Shown: one piece after another, positions 32,275 to 46,400 of the stretch
Numbering within the stretch: position 1 is the stretch's first letter
Layout: each line of letters begins with the position of its first letter
Assembly: GCA_020796225.1 (NCBI GenBank)
Contig: CM036768.1
Location: 39,437,789-39,501,788, forward strand
Origin: Arion vulgaris
Lineage: Eukaryota; Mollusca; Gastropoda; Stylommatophora; Arionidae
Length of the DNA: 64,000 nt
Direction of reading: 5' to 3'
Notes under the pieces: model-generated
The model's input: the letters and a program-made list of their open reading frames with translations, nothing else
Database searches by the model: none
Told to the model about the DNA's origin: nothing
Made by a program: the position numbers and the translations under genes

Positions 32275-33125
32275 TATCTCTAAATGAGACACTGAACTCA
32301 TCAATAGACATTCATGAGAACATAGCCCATTCATAGAAATATCTCATGAACATGACTCATAACAATAGACCATCTCAATGAGAACTGAGCTCATCAATAG
32401 ACCATCTCATGAGACATGAGCCCCATCAATAGACCATCTCATGAGACATGAGCCCATCAATAGACCATCTCATGAGACATGAGCCCTCATAGACATCTCA
32501 TAGACATGAGCCCATCAATAGACCATCTCATGAGACATGAGCCCCATCAATAGACCATCTCATGAGACATGAGCCCCATCAATAGACCATCTCAGAGACA
32601 TGAGCCCATCAATAGACCATCTCATGGACAGGCCCCATCAATAGACCATCTCATGAGACATGAGCCCCATCAATAGACCATCTCATGAGACATGAGCCCC
32701 ATCAATAGACCATCTCATGAGACATGAGCCCCATCAATAGACCATCTCATGAGACATGAGCCTCATCAATAGACCATCTCATGAGACATAAGCCCATCAA
32801 TAGACCATCTCATGAGACATGAGCCCCATCAATAGACCATCTCATGAGACATGAGCCCCATCAATAGACCATCTCATGAGACATGAGCCCCATCAATAGA
32901 CCATCTCATGAGACATGAGCCCCATCAATAGACCATCTCATGAGACATGAGCCCCATCAATAGACCATCTCATGAGACATGAGCCCCATCAATAGACCAT
33001 CTCATGAGACATGAGCCCCATCAATAGACCATCTCATGAGACATGAGCCCCATCAATAGACCATCTCATGAGACATGAGCCCCATCAATAGACCATCTCA
33101 TGGGACATGAGCCTCATCAATCTCA
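32275..33125. repeat. 32-bp minisatellite, about 26 copies
   Basis: CATCAATAGACCATCTCATG followed by AGACATGAGCCC repeats every 32 bp. The first ten units carry many small deletions; units after 32.64 kb are almost identical. It abuts the 25-bp array. Confidence 0.95.
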
Positions 33126-33777
33126 TGAGAACTGGTCTATCAGCAGTCATTACTACTTGCAAAATCAGATAACCTGGAGTTAAACCATACAGTCATCAAA
33201 GAAGCAGTTGGATAGACAATTTTGTATAAACCTACAAGATCACTAATTCCAAACAATTCATACAACACACTTAGCTCAGAGTTGAAAAATACCTCATGGC
33301 AGCAATAAAAAAAAGTCAAGTATTATTTCATTTAAACGTAGCTCCGATAACCATACAGCCATCAGGCAGAAAATTATAGGAAATAAGACCACAATCATCA
33401 CGTGACCTCGCATTCCAGTATTGTTGTATAAAGACAAATTTATTTAAAAATCAACACAAAATGCTAAATCAAGGTTACATTATGTAACAAGTTAAGTTTA
33501 ACAATAAGGAATATCAATATTATGAATATTTTTCTGCAATAAATAACCATAGACTTATAAAATTGAGTAAAATTGCAAAAAAGTTTGAAGTGTTCTATCA
33601 AATATAAAAAAAGCCCCAACACAAAACTAGGTCAGGATTTCCCGGTCAGTTACATGGCCCAATATTAGAATTGGCTGTGCATTTAAGATATACTGTAATT
33701 ATTCCCCCCATGATTGCTATTGCAACTAAAATCAACAACATCCATCTATAACTTCAACAAAACATAAAATTATTCAC
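33126..33777. other. AT-rich intronic stretch, nothing recognised
   Basis: Downstream side of ARM-TIR exon 13. I searched it by eye for the missing SAM-like continuation on the minus strand and saw none. Confidence 0.5.
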
Positions 33778-33952
33778 CTTTGCAACCCCTTTGATACTAG
33801 CCAACTTTCCACATTCTCATTACTCATAGAGACCACTGCTACAGCGTTGTTGTTGCTGTTGTATGGGGTTGATGGAGAGCTACCACCTACTGATGTACTG
33901 TTGGCTACTGTAGCCACTGCTTGAGATGAATCATGAAAGACCAAATCTTCAT
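33778..33952 (-). CDS. ARM-TIR gene exon 13 (Ser/Asn linker, SAM-like start)
   Basis: The acceptor is CTACTACAG and the donor is CAAAG|GTGAAT. It encodes DEDLVFHDSSQAVATVANS, a Ser/Pro/Asn stretch, then NENVESWLVSKGLQ, which resembles helix 1 of a SAM domain. It ends in phase 2, so coding continues into an exon nearer the start of the window. Confidence 0.83.
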
Positions 33953-36900
33953 CTGTAGTAGACATATCAATAAAATGTTATTTCAAGACTAGAAAATGAA
34001 GCAATTATAATCAAACTATAGACCAAAGATAAAATAACAATAAACAAAAATAGGTAGTTTTTACCAAATTATATAGATAGTTTTACAAAGTACAATTCTC
34101 TCCATGAGCTTCTTTTTGAACGCTCACATTGACCACTTGTTAAACACTCTGTTTGATTTGTATGTGATCTCAGCTAAGAGCGATTGTACATTGTGCCAGT
34201 TATGCGCCTACAAGTAGGCCAGCACATCCAATTTCTGTGATACTTTTTATTTACTGATGTACACTGTCCATGTCTCACTTGTGAACAACAGTGTAGTTAG
34301 CACTGCTATATACTCTAAGAATTTGTATAAAGACAAGTGACAGATTTTGAAGAGAAGTAAACAATGGAAAAATATAGAACAATATAAAAACATAGAAATA
34401 TATAGCAGTAAAGTAGAATGTTTGACACTTGCATAGATCAACACCAACCAAGAGAGAATGACAAAAACAAAACTTCTATAAAACATCAGTAAAACTGAAC
34501 GGCTACCGCAGACAGTTATAAAAAATGATAAACATAAATAATAGACAAACTGACTAACCCAGATTAGGATTATGATTTTGTCCTGCTGGATGTGCAGGTT
34601 TGCCTCTCCCTCTCAACTCCTTGAGCAGACCCTGTGGACAATGAGATATATTAAGATTAAATAACAGCACAGTTTTTCTATAATCCTGTTTGATCTCACA
34701 GTGTCAGGATAAGAAAGATTAACAGCATCAAAATTGCCCTTATTCATTTCTATAATCCTGTTTGACCTCACGTGTCAAGATAAAAAGATTAACAGCATCA
34801 AAATTGCTTCATTTCTATAATCCTGTTTGACCTCACAGTGTCAGGATAAGAAGAGATTAACAGCATCAAAACTACAATGTTTAAAGGGTCCAAAGGCAAA
34901 GGATAGACTTCATTGCACTGGGTCTCCCCATATGGCTCCATCTCTGTCGGCATATATGGTATGCAATCTGCTTAGAGCATTGCACAAAGAATGAACTCTG
35001 TAGCTCCTGCAACAATCCTAGGGATCTCATAAAACAATTGCAATGTATCTTGGCCTGGATTCAAACTACAACTCTTCAATACAACAGGCAAACAACTTAA
35101 CCACTATAATCTTAAATCTACAATGTGAAATTATTCAATCATTTATTGTCTTCAACTTGACTATTAACAAATGTACATTTTTCTACCATGTGTACATTTC
35201 TCACCAAACACACATTTTCCATTGAACACACATTAATATTTATCATATTGAATAGTATCAACACTTACTATAGTTCGTTCCAAAATTCGTGAACATCTTT
35301 ACCGACCGATATAAAATCATTCACTTGACAGAAATGATTGATTTTTATATTTTATATAGGTAATAGTGGCAACCATCCAAAAGTATCTTTTGCCCACCCA
35401 AACCTATAGTGCTGTAAGATTTTCATTATGTGTTATTACTAATATAACAGTGATGTTGATTTGGTATACTTGTAGTAGTTTAGCGGTATGATAGTCACGT
35501 TTTTCTATAATTTTGTATTTGCGTGCTCCACATGCAATTCAGTGCAAGTGAAAATCAGGAATCCTGTGGAATTAATCAGTTCACAATATATCCTAACAGC
35601 TGTCATTAGCGTATGATACATTTATTTTCATTGATAGAAGTGGAAGGTACCATTTGTTCACTATGTCACATTGCTTTTTATAATATGCAATAGGAATATG
35701 CCTTTGCAAAAATTCGCCACCATTTTGTGTAGTACTTTAAATTCTAAACTTTGATTATCATTCTTATTCTGATTATGCAAAATTATATAACAAAAATCGT
35801 TTTCTGCATCAACTAAGCTACCTACTAATTAGTTAAACATGGATTCGTAAGGCTGTGAGACTACATGCACAAAATTACTGTTATCCATCCGATAGATTTT
35901 GTACAAAATTAAACCTTTGTGTTTTCACGAATTTTGGAACAAACTATAACTCTAATTTTTAATTATCTTGCAAACTAATATGTCTCATGTTCTGGAATGC
36001 AATTTTAGCAATTTATATTCATTGTCATAACTAACATTTGTTATTTTCTTTACAAGATTCAACCAACAAGTCACTACATCATCATCATCATCATGACATT
36101 TAACTACAACCACAAACCTGTAATGGTTTCTCATATGGATATTTGCCACTGAAATCAAAGAAAAGTTTTGCCCCCAAAATGGCACCCAGCCAGCCATCAG
36201 GTCGATATCGAGGTTGCATCATGAGTGGGATGTAGTCTTTCCTTAGCTGAAAAGTGTACTCAGCCTCTGTTGGTGGGATAGAAAATAGTTTCAAAACCTA
36301 CAGATATATCACATAGCAGTAACAAGAGAGAAATGATGTCAAATTATGTTACACAATGAACATAGTGTCCATGGGTCGGTTCATCGTGGTGAGAAGTCAG
36401 GCTGGGGTTTCTTTTCTAATGTGCATGGTAGGGTTGTTGCAGAGAGAAGTAGAGAGTGCAGGACAACTACTTCTAGTATGAGGATGGAGGTTGATGCCGT
36501 TACTGCTGCCCTCCATTGGCTCTCTGGGAATTCACTTAATGGGGCAGTTGTTGTATCTGACTCTCAGTCGATGCTTCACAAAATCAAAAAGGGCAGGTTT
36601 TGGTATGAGTGGATGTCGTCTATAGAAGTTTCTAGCCTCCAGCGGCTTTCGTGGATATACTGCCCTGGGCATGCGGGTGTTTATGATAATGAGAGAGCAG
36701 ACAGGCTTGCATCAACAACATCGATTGTTGGGGAGTTGAAGATGGATAAGGGGGATGTTGTTCTGGTCTCTTTGCGACTGTCTGTTGGATGAGGACACTA
36801 AAATCCTCACCAGAGTTTTCTTCCAGCTGAACATATTCCTGGCATGCTCCTTTTAGTTTAGTGTATTTCTGTCATGCATCTTCAAGTTTTGCTGATATAT

Positions 36901-39900
36901 AACGTTCTTGTAGTGAAGGAAAGGTTATTCCATGGTTCTTTTTGGCAGGAAATTAGTTTTATATACCAGATATCCTTAGGAATCCAGCACAAGTGAGAGT
37001 CATTTAATGTGTGGCAAATGAGAAACAGAAACACATAATCATGTGTAGTGTATATAGTGTTCTCAGAAAATAGCTGTATTTGTTCTAACCGTACACTGAC
37101 TGTTTATATAGATGCTCTTACACAGATTAATTAAGTGGTCAATAACTCTACAAATTGATACTTTCCACAAACTTGTTCCTATCTACTTGGTTGAATGCTT
37201 TTTCCTGATCCATGAACGTGTAGGTGTTTATCGGATTCGACAGTCCTTTCTATTAACTGCCTGAGGACAAATATTGCATTGGTACAGCTTCTGTTCTTAC
37301 TGAATCCCATTTGTGAGTCATTAAGCTGTGACTCGGTGGCATGGCATAGCCTTCTTTTCAATTATTTTTCACAATATCTTTCGGTTTGACTCAGTAGTGT
37401 TATTCCTCTATATTTCATACAATTTATTTTGTTACCTTTCTTCTTTCAGATGGGAACTATTGTCCCATTCCTCCAATCTTCTAGTGTTTCTTTTGTGATC
37501 CAGACTTGGTTGAATAGTCTGTTTAGCCAGCTTATTCTGACCTCTTTAGTTGTTTTGAGTAGGTTATCAGTGCTATTGTCTGGGCATGGTGTTTTATTAG
37601 AAGGAATCATATTTACAGCTACTAAAAATATTATCTTTATTTCAGTTATGTTTATAACATTAAATATTATCTTTATTTCACTGTTATCTTTGTAGCATAA
37701 TATTATCTTTATTTCACTGTTATCTTGGCAATAAAATATTATCTTTATTTCACTGTTATCTTTGTACATAAAATATTATCTTTATTTCACTTTATTTTGT
37801 AGCATAAAATATTATCTTTATTTCACTGTTATCTTTGTAACATAAAATATTATCTTTATTTCACTGTTATCTTTGTAACATAAAATATTATCTTTATTTC
37901 ACTGTTATCTTTGTCACATAAAATATTATCTTTATTTCACTGTTATCTTTGTAACATAAAATATTATCTTTATTTCACTGTTATCTTTGTAACATAAAAT
38001 ATTATCTTTATTTCACTGTTATCTTTGTAACATAAAATATTATCTTTATTTCACTGTTATCTTTGTCACATAAAATATTATCTTTATTTCACTGTTATCT
38101 TTGTCACATAAAATATTATCTTTATTTCACTGTTATCTTTGTAACATAGAATATTATCTTTATTTCACTATTATGTTTGTAGCATAAAATATTATCTTTA
38201 TTTCACTGTTATCTTTGTCACATAAAATATTATCTTTATTTCACTGTTATCTTTGTAACATAGAATATTATCTTTATTTCACTATTATGTTTGTAGCATA
38301 AAATATTATCTTTATTTCACTGTTATCTTTGTCACATAAAATATTATCTTTATTTCACTGTTATCTTTGTAGCATAAAATATTATCTTTATTTCACTGTT
38401 ATCTTTGTAACATAGAATATTATCTTTATTTCACTATTATGTTTGTAGCATAAAATATTATCTTATCACTGTTATCTTTGTAACATAAAATATTATCTTT
38501 ATTTCACTGTTATCTTTGTCACATAAAATATTATCTTTATTTCACTGTTATCTTTGTCACATAAAATATTATCTTTATTTCACTGTTATCTTTGTCACAT
38601 AAAATATTATCTTTATTTCACTGTTATCTATGTAACATAAAATATTATCTTTATTTCACTGTTATCTTTGTCACATAAAATATTATCTTTATTTCACTGT
38701 TATCTATGTAACATAAAATATTATCTGTATTTCACTGTTATCTTTGTCACATAAAATATTATCTTTATTTCACTATTATCTTTATAACATAAAATATTAT
38801 CTGTATACAACTATCAGCAACAACACTTTTGATTCCTACCATTTACAAATAAAATAAGTGACATTTCAACACACAAGCCTTACCAGTCCGGCAGTCAGGA
38901 CTTTGTTTATACTTCTCAGACATACAAATAAGCACTACTGCTGAATTCTCTACTGCTTCTGCCATTGATTGTAGTGTAGATCTTCCCATATGATCCCAGT
39001 CTACCCATATTTTGTAACCTTCAGCCTACAAGTTAAGAAATGGAATCTTCTTATATTGTCATGTATATAGTGAATAGGATGAATCAACTTTTGTTTAGGG
39101 GTGTTTGTTGTTTATGGTGGTAAAGGTAGCTGTAGTATTGATTAAAGAGTGATTACTGTGGTAATTATGAAAAACAAAGGGGACAAGAAAGAGAGAAAGA
39201 TGAAGAACAAGATGGAGATGGATAATGTAAGAAGAACTTCTCTCCGGCTGCAAATTTCTAATATTGGTGTTAGTATTGGTCCAAATGTTGATGCTAATGT
39301 TGGTGTTAGTGGTTTGTGCTAGCATTGGTAATATTACTACTGCCAGTGTTGATATGTATCATTTTTCAAACAATATTCATGAAACATTTGACAATGTTAT
39401 TGAGACTGGAAGATGTATTGTTAATAAAGTATCTGATAATAGTGATAGAATCTGTTTGAATGATGACTTTTGTACAGATTGTAACAGACATTGTAGGATA
39501 AAAGTTTAAGTAGGAGATAACAAGCAATTTGTGATGATAGTTTCCTGCAAACTCATAAAACAGATGATATAAAGGAAGATTGCAGTATTTCTTCTCTTCG
39601 ACCGGATGTCCTGCCTCTGCAGCTCGGCATGCTCAATCTTGAATCCATCTCTCTGTGGTCATCCTTTCTCCTCTTTGCTATGAGGAGAGAAATTTCGTCA
39701 AATAAGTCTGAATTTCTTCACTTCTTTTGTAATGTTTTCTTGGTAAAGTTTTTTTGGTTGTAATGTCATTGCATATTATTTTTGAACTTTGTAAAACTAC
39801 AGTACTTCATTTATTACATGATTCAACATTTAAATAAGAAGATATTAAAGACTGAGAAATGTATGTATAATATAGATGAGACTACAGTAAAACTATTTGA

Positions 39901-42900
39901 TTGGCGAAACATGTGTATACAGTACTTCATTTATTACATGATTCAACATTAAAACAGAAGACATTAAAGACTGAGAAATGTATGTATAATATAGATGAGA
40001 CTACAGTAAAACTATTTGATTGGCGAAACAGTGTATACAGTACGTCATTTATTACATGTTTCACATTAAATAAGAAGACATTAAAGACTGAGAAATGTAT
40101 GTATAAAGACAATGTCAACAAGACAGATAAAATACAAGAGAAGATAAGAAACTTACCGATAGACTGTTATATAACTTCTTTACTAGCTCTTTCTCAGTCC
40201 AGGAATAACTGATGAATATATGATTCTTGGATGTTTGTGCACTGGGTTGACCTGTTGGTATAACAATATATTTAACATCAAATTTCTTTTTTTTTCTCTT
40301 CTCTAATCCTGTTTTACCTCACAGAGTCACGGTCAGGGTATGAAGAGACAGAGTCACGGTCAGGGTATGATGACAGAGAGTCACGGTCAGGGTATGATGA
40401 ACAGAGTCATGGTCAGGGTATGATGCAGGAGTCACGGTCAGGGTATGAAGAGACAGAGTCATGGTCAGGGTATGATGACACAGAGTCATGGTCAGGGTAT
40501 GATGACACAGAGTCATGGTCAGGGTATGAAGAGACAGAGTCACGGTCAGGGTATGATGACACAGAGTCACGGTCAGGGTATGAAGAGACAGAGTCATGGT
40601 CAGGGTATGATGACACAGAGTCACGGTCAGGGTATGATGACACAGAGTCACGGTCAGGGTATGATGACACAGAGTCATGGTCAGGGTATGATGACACAGA
40701 GTCACGGTCAGGGTATGAAGAGATTTCTAGAACAGGGCTTGTGTGAGCTTCATAAGTAGTGGGTTTTTTTACCCTCTGTTATCTCTGATGTTTATCATAC
40801 AGTAATGGTGTGTTTCATACAACAATGAGCAAAGTGTAATCGCAACAATGAGCAAAGTGGTAATGAGCAATGCAGTCAAAAATAACTACATGTGAAATGC
40901 GCTGCCTCGAAAAGATCCACAAAACCAGAAAAGACAGTCACCAACATCAGTATAAAAAAGAAAGTTGGCACAGAACCTTGCTTGAATTACATTGAGAAAC
41001 AAAGAATGAAGTGTTTTGACTACTTAATAAGAATGCATCCAAACTCTACAGTTATACAGAGTCTTCTACAACAGAACATCAGGAAAGCATAAGACAAAAA
41101 CAGAAAAGCACAACACTGGGCACACCTGGTAACAGTGCCACAACAAAAGAATAAGAAGAATGGTGTGTTTTAAAAACATTTCTTGAAATATCTAACAAAG
41201 TTGTGGTAGAAGTTATTGGTTACTAAACCTACACACAAGCACTCCAGGCAGACTCATAGATGCTCAGTCTACCCCAACAGATGTCAAAGGTTATGCATAC
41301 TGATGGTTCATGTGGCATGCTGGTTAAACATACATCTCCCTCTCCACCTTGGGCATCCAATTCTGCATGTACAACACGTAATTCCAAACTCTTTAATTCG
41401 CTGAATAGATTCAACATCATTGTTAGTGTTCTCATCCAACAGGAGGTTGCCAAGAGACCAAGGAATATCCCTTATCCCTAAGCTGTCCAACAATTGATGC
41501 TGTCGATGCAAGCCTGACTGCTCTCTCATTGTTGCAAAGAATATCCCTATGCTGCCCAACAATTGATGCTGTCGATGCAAGCCTGACTGCTCTCTCATTG
41601 TTGCAAAGAATATCCCTAGCTGCCCAACAATTGATACTGTCGATGCAAGTCTGACTACTCTCTCATTGTTGCAAAGAATATCCCCCTAAGCTGCCCAACA
41701 ATTGATACTGTCGATGCAAGTCTGACTACTCTCTCATTGTTGCAAAGAATATCCCCCTAAGCTGCCCAACAATTGATACTGTCGATGCAAGCCTGACTGC
41801 TCTCTCATTGTTGAAAGAATATCATGCCCAACAATTGATACTGTCGATGAATCTGACTGCTCCTCATTGTTGCAAAGAATATCCCCCTAAGCTGCCCAAC
41901 AATTGATACTGTCGATGCAAGTCTGACTGCTCTCTCATTGTTGCAAAGAATATCCCCCTAAGCTGCCCAACAATTGATACTGTCGATGCAAGTCTGACTA
42001 CTCTCTCATTGTTGCAAAGAATATCCCCCTAAGCTGCCCAACAATTGATACTGTCGATGCAAGCCTGACTGCTCTCTCATTGTTGCAAAGAATATCCCCC
42101 TAAGCTGCCCAACAATTGATACTGTCGATGCAAGTCTGACTACTCTCTCATTGTTGCAAAGAATATCCCCCTAAGCTGCCCAACAATTGATACTGTCGAT
42201 GCAAGTCTGACTACTCTTGTTGCAAAGAATATCCCCCTAAGCTGCCCAACAATTGATGCTGTCGATGCAAGCCTGACTGCTCTCTCATTGTTGCAAAGAA
42301 TATCCCCCTAAGCTGCCCAACAATTGATACTGTCGATGCAAGTCTGACTGCTCTCTCATTGTTGCAAAGAATATCCCCCTAAGCTGCCCAACAATTGATA
42401 CTGTCGATGCAAGCCTGACTACTCTCTCATTGTTGCAAAGAATATCCCCCTAAGCTGCCCAACAATTGATACTGTCGATGCAAGCCTGACTGCTCTCTCA
42501 TTGTTGCAAAGAATATCCCCCTAAGCTGCCCAACAATTGATACTGTCGATGCAAGTCTGACTGCTCTCTCATTGTTGCAAAGAATATCCCCCTAAGCTGC
42601 CCAACAATTGATACTGTCGATGCAAGTCTGACTGCTCTCTCATTGTTGCAAAGAATATCCCCCTAAGCTGCCCAACAATTGATACTGTCGATGCAAGCCT
42701 GACTGCTCTCTCATTGTTGCAAGAATATCCCCTAAGCTGCCCAACAATTGATACTGTCGATGCAAGTCTGACTACTCTCTCATTGTTGCAAAGAATATCC
42801 CCCTAAGCTGCCCAACAATTGATACTGTCGATGCAAGCCTGACTGCTCTCTCATTGTTGCAAAGAATATCACCTTATCCCCTAAGCTGCCCAACAATTGA

Positions 42901-43438
42901 TACTGTCGATGCAAGCCTGACTGCTCTCTCATTGTTGCAAAGAATATCCCCCTAAGCTGCCCAACAATTGATGCTGTCGATGCAAGCCTGACTGCTCTCT
43001 CATTGTTGCAAATATCTGCATGCCCAAGACAGTAGATTCATGTGAGCTTCTGGTGGTTGGAAATCTCTATAGCGACATCCACTCATATCGCAACCTGTCA
43101 TTCTGAATCTTCCAAAGCATTGACTGAGAGTCAGATGCAACAACAGCCCAAGTAAGCAGAGTCCCAGAGAGCTACTGGAGGGCAGCAGTAATAGCCTCAA
43201 CCTTGATCCTCACACTAGAAGTAGTTGTCCTGTATGTTCGGCTGTGCTCTGCAATCATCCAACCATAAATGCTAGCTAGGAAAATCTAGCCTGACTTCTA
43301 CAGCACAGACCCATTGGTATAAGCAATAACCAGATAGAAGTATTTATAGTTACAATACAGATTACAAAATATATTTTTACTGTACATAAAATTAAACTTA
43401 TATTGTTATATGTTTCATCACTTACATCATTAATGATG

Positions 43439-43481
<43 letters not shown>

Positions 43482-46400
43482 ACCTAGTTAACCATGGTTG
43501 GGATATAAAAGGCAGTGAAAAGCAAATATGTGCTTTTGAATATAAATGTTAGAGAAGACTTCTCTGTACACCACGGACAGAGAAGGGAACAAATAGATAT
43601 ATCCAAAAGGAACTCAAAATCAAAGAAAAGTAGTTGATGCTACAAATATGAATAAGAAAATTGAGGTATTGTGGACATATAAGAAGATAAGAGAAGACCC
43701 ATAAGGAAGGAGGGCATCCTAGCAAACAGGAGAAGTGGAAGACCACGGAGAAAATGAATTCAGGAAGTAACTGATAATTTGAGCATGACAGCTGCAGAGG
43801 TGGGACATCTGGTCTATGAGAAAGATAAATTTTGAAGGACTGTTAGGGAGGCAAAGTTCTGCTCAGGACAAGCTATTGGCCCTCAACCAACTCATGCCAA
43901 TTCTTCCTATCTTTAGCTATCTCTTGCAGCTGCTTCCAGCTTTTCCGTATATTATTAATCTCTAAATAATGCCTGACTGTGTCAGTTTAATACACTAGAA
44001 ACATACACTACCAGTCTCACCATAGTTATATCACTTATTAGAAGATATCTTATCTACACAGATTAACAAATAAACAATGTACAGGTATTAAGAGCTTCCG
44101 AAAAAACATAGACAAACATAGGATTGCTTATTGGTTACTAAACTGACGTCATTGCACTCCGGGCAGATCCATAGGTGCTCAGTCTCCCCAACAGATATCG
44201 AAGAGTATGCATACTGATGGTTCCTGTGGCTCGCTGATTAAACATACTCTCACTCTACCTCTCAGGCATCCAGTTCGACTTGAACAACGGGTAATTCCAA
44301 ACTGCCTAAATCGCTTGATCAATTCAACATCGATTTTAGTATCCTCATCCAACAGACAGTCGCAAGAGACCGAAGAATATCCCCTTATTCCCTCCCCAAC
44401 AATCGATGCTGTTGATGCAAGCCTCTCTGCTCTCTCACTACCATAAACACCCGCATGTTCAGGACAGTATATCCAGGTAAGCCTGAAGTTGAACTTATAG
44501 ACAACCCACTCATCAAACTGCCTCTGGACTGTACATCAAGATTAGACCTACCTCATTTCACACCATCACCTACCTAGCTGCGCTACGAACAAACCAGAGA
44601 GCCATTCTAATAAAATGGCTCACTGAGGAGTGTCTTTCTCAAACGCTCGTATAACTGGACACAGAATAATCAGGTAAGGTACGATCGAACAGTCTTTGCA
44701 CAAACACATGCTGTAAGCTTATTGTGCTTGTATATATTTGAGACAAGTCAATATCATACATACACATATAACAAACATGCATACATTATTCAAAGTAGCT
44801 TCAAATTTATTATAAGATGAGAACAAGGAGTTTTTTTGCAAGAACTCCAGAAGAAGCAACGGAAGCAAAGAATATGATCAACAAATAAACAATGTACAGG
44901 TATTAAGAGCTTCCGAAAAACAAATAGACAAACACAGGATTCAAACCACTTACCCGTATTTCTTACCACACCCATCGCCTAGCCTAGCAATACAAGCATC
45001 CTTACGAACACATTCTGCTTGATTATTCTGTGTCTAGTTTATGAAACGTTTGAGAAAGACACTCCTCAGCGTGCCAATTTTTCTAGAATGGCTTATCTAC
45101 ACAATAAGTTTGACTGGTCTAGGGTTCCTTTACTTACGTGTGGTACTTGCTGATGGGTCATTTTCTCCCTTCAATAACCAGAGAGCACCTCGAACATTCT
45201 TCTGCACCAGTTGGTTTTCACTGTCCTTTAAGTTCTCTAGTGCAGCTACTAGTTCAGGGAAATCAACAATTGTTTGTCTGACATTCTTGTCAAAAGACAG
45301 AGTCCATAGACATTCTGCACTATTTGCTTGTTCTTTAACATCAGTGTGGTGAAGCATGAGTAGAAAATCAGCAAGAGCGCCTTCTTCAACAATCTGTCAA
45401 GTTCAAGAGAGTCTTATGAGTGCAGTCGCACGCAGTCATCATTTCAGCATTAGTGTAAACTGTGTGGATATGTGTGGCAGGTGGGGTAAAAATGTATGTG
45501 AGTGGGGGAGGGGGGACAGAGGTGTAAAAGATGCCCGTATGCTCAACGTGTTCGTAGCGTGTTGGACTACGGGTGACTAGGTGTGCTGGGTTCAATTCCG
45601 CGGGATGGCAGAAAAAGCCACAGATTCCCCAGATTTACAGTGTTCGTGGCACCGAACCGAAGGGTTACGATGTCCATGGCACCGAGCGAAGAGCTGAAAG
45701 CTCAAGTGCTTCTGGATTAGAAAAAAAGGTGTAAAAGATGTATGTGGAAGGGGGAAGAAATGTATGGGCATGGGTGTAAAAAATATATGAGACTGGGGAG
45801 AAAAAGATATATGAGGCAATAGGGACAAAAGATATGTGTGAAAGTGGGGGAAGTGTTTATGTATGGAAGTTAGGAAAAAAATATATGTGTGGGAATGGGG
45901 TCAAAGTATATGTGTGGGAATGGGGTCAATGCATATGTGTGGGAATGGGGTAAAAGTATTGGTTATTGGTTATTGGTTACTAAACTGACGTCATTGCACT
46001 CCGGGCAAACCCATAGGTGCTCAGTCTCCCCAACAGATATCGAAGAGTATGCATACTGATGGTTCCTGTGGCTCGCTGATTAAACACACCTCTCACTCTG
46101 CCTCTCAGGCATCCAGTTCGACTTGAACAAAGGGTAATTCCAAACTGCTTAAATCGCTTGATCGATTCAACATCGATTTTAGTGTCCTCATCCAACAGAC
46201 AATCGCGAAGAGACGAAGAATATCCCCCTTATCCATCTTCAACTCCCCAACAATCGATGCTGTTGATGCAAGCCTGTCCGCCTCTCATTACCGTAAACAC
46301 CCGCATGCCCAGGACAGTATATCCACGTAAGTATATGTGTGAGTATGGTGGCAATGTGTAAAGGGTAAGGTGGCAATGTGTAAATGGTAAAATAAGCTTA

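Noticed and set aside
28955..33125. CRISPR array
   Set aside because: Repeats are back to back with no unique spacers, in a eukaryotic context. They are minisatellites.
40319..40759. Repetitive proteins on both strands (Ser-Tyr-Pro-Asp and Gln-Ser-His-Gly types)
   Set aside because: The unit is 27 bp, a multiple of three, so frames on both strands stay open by chance. The region is an ARM-TIR intron.
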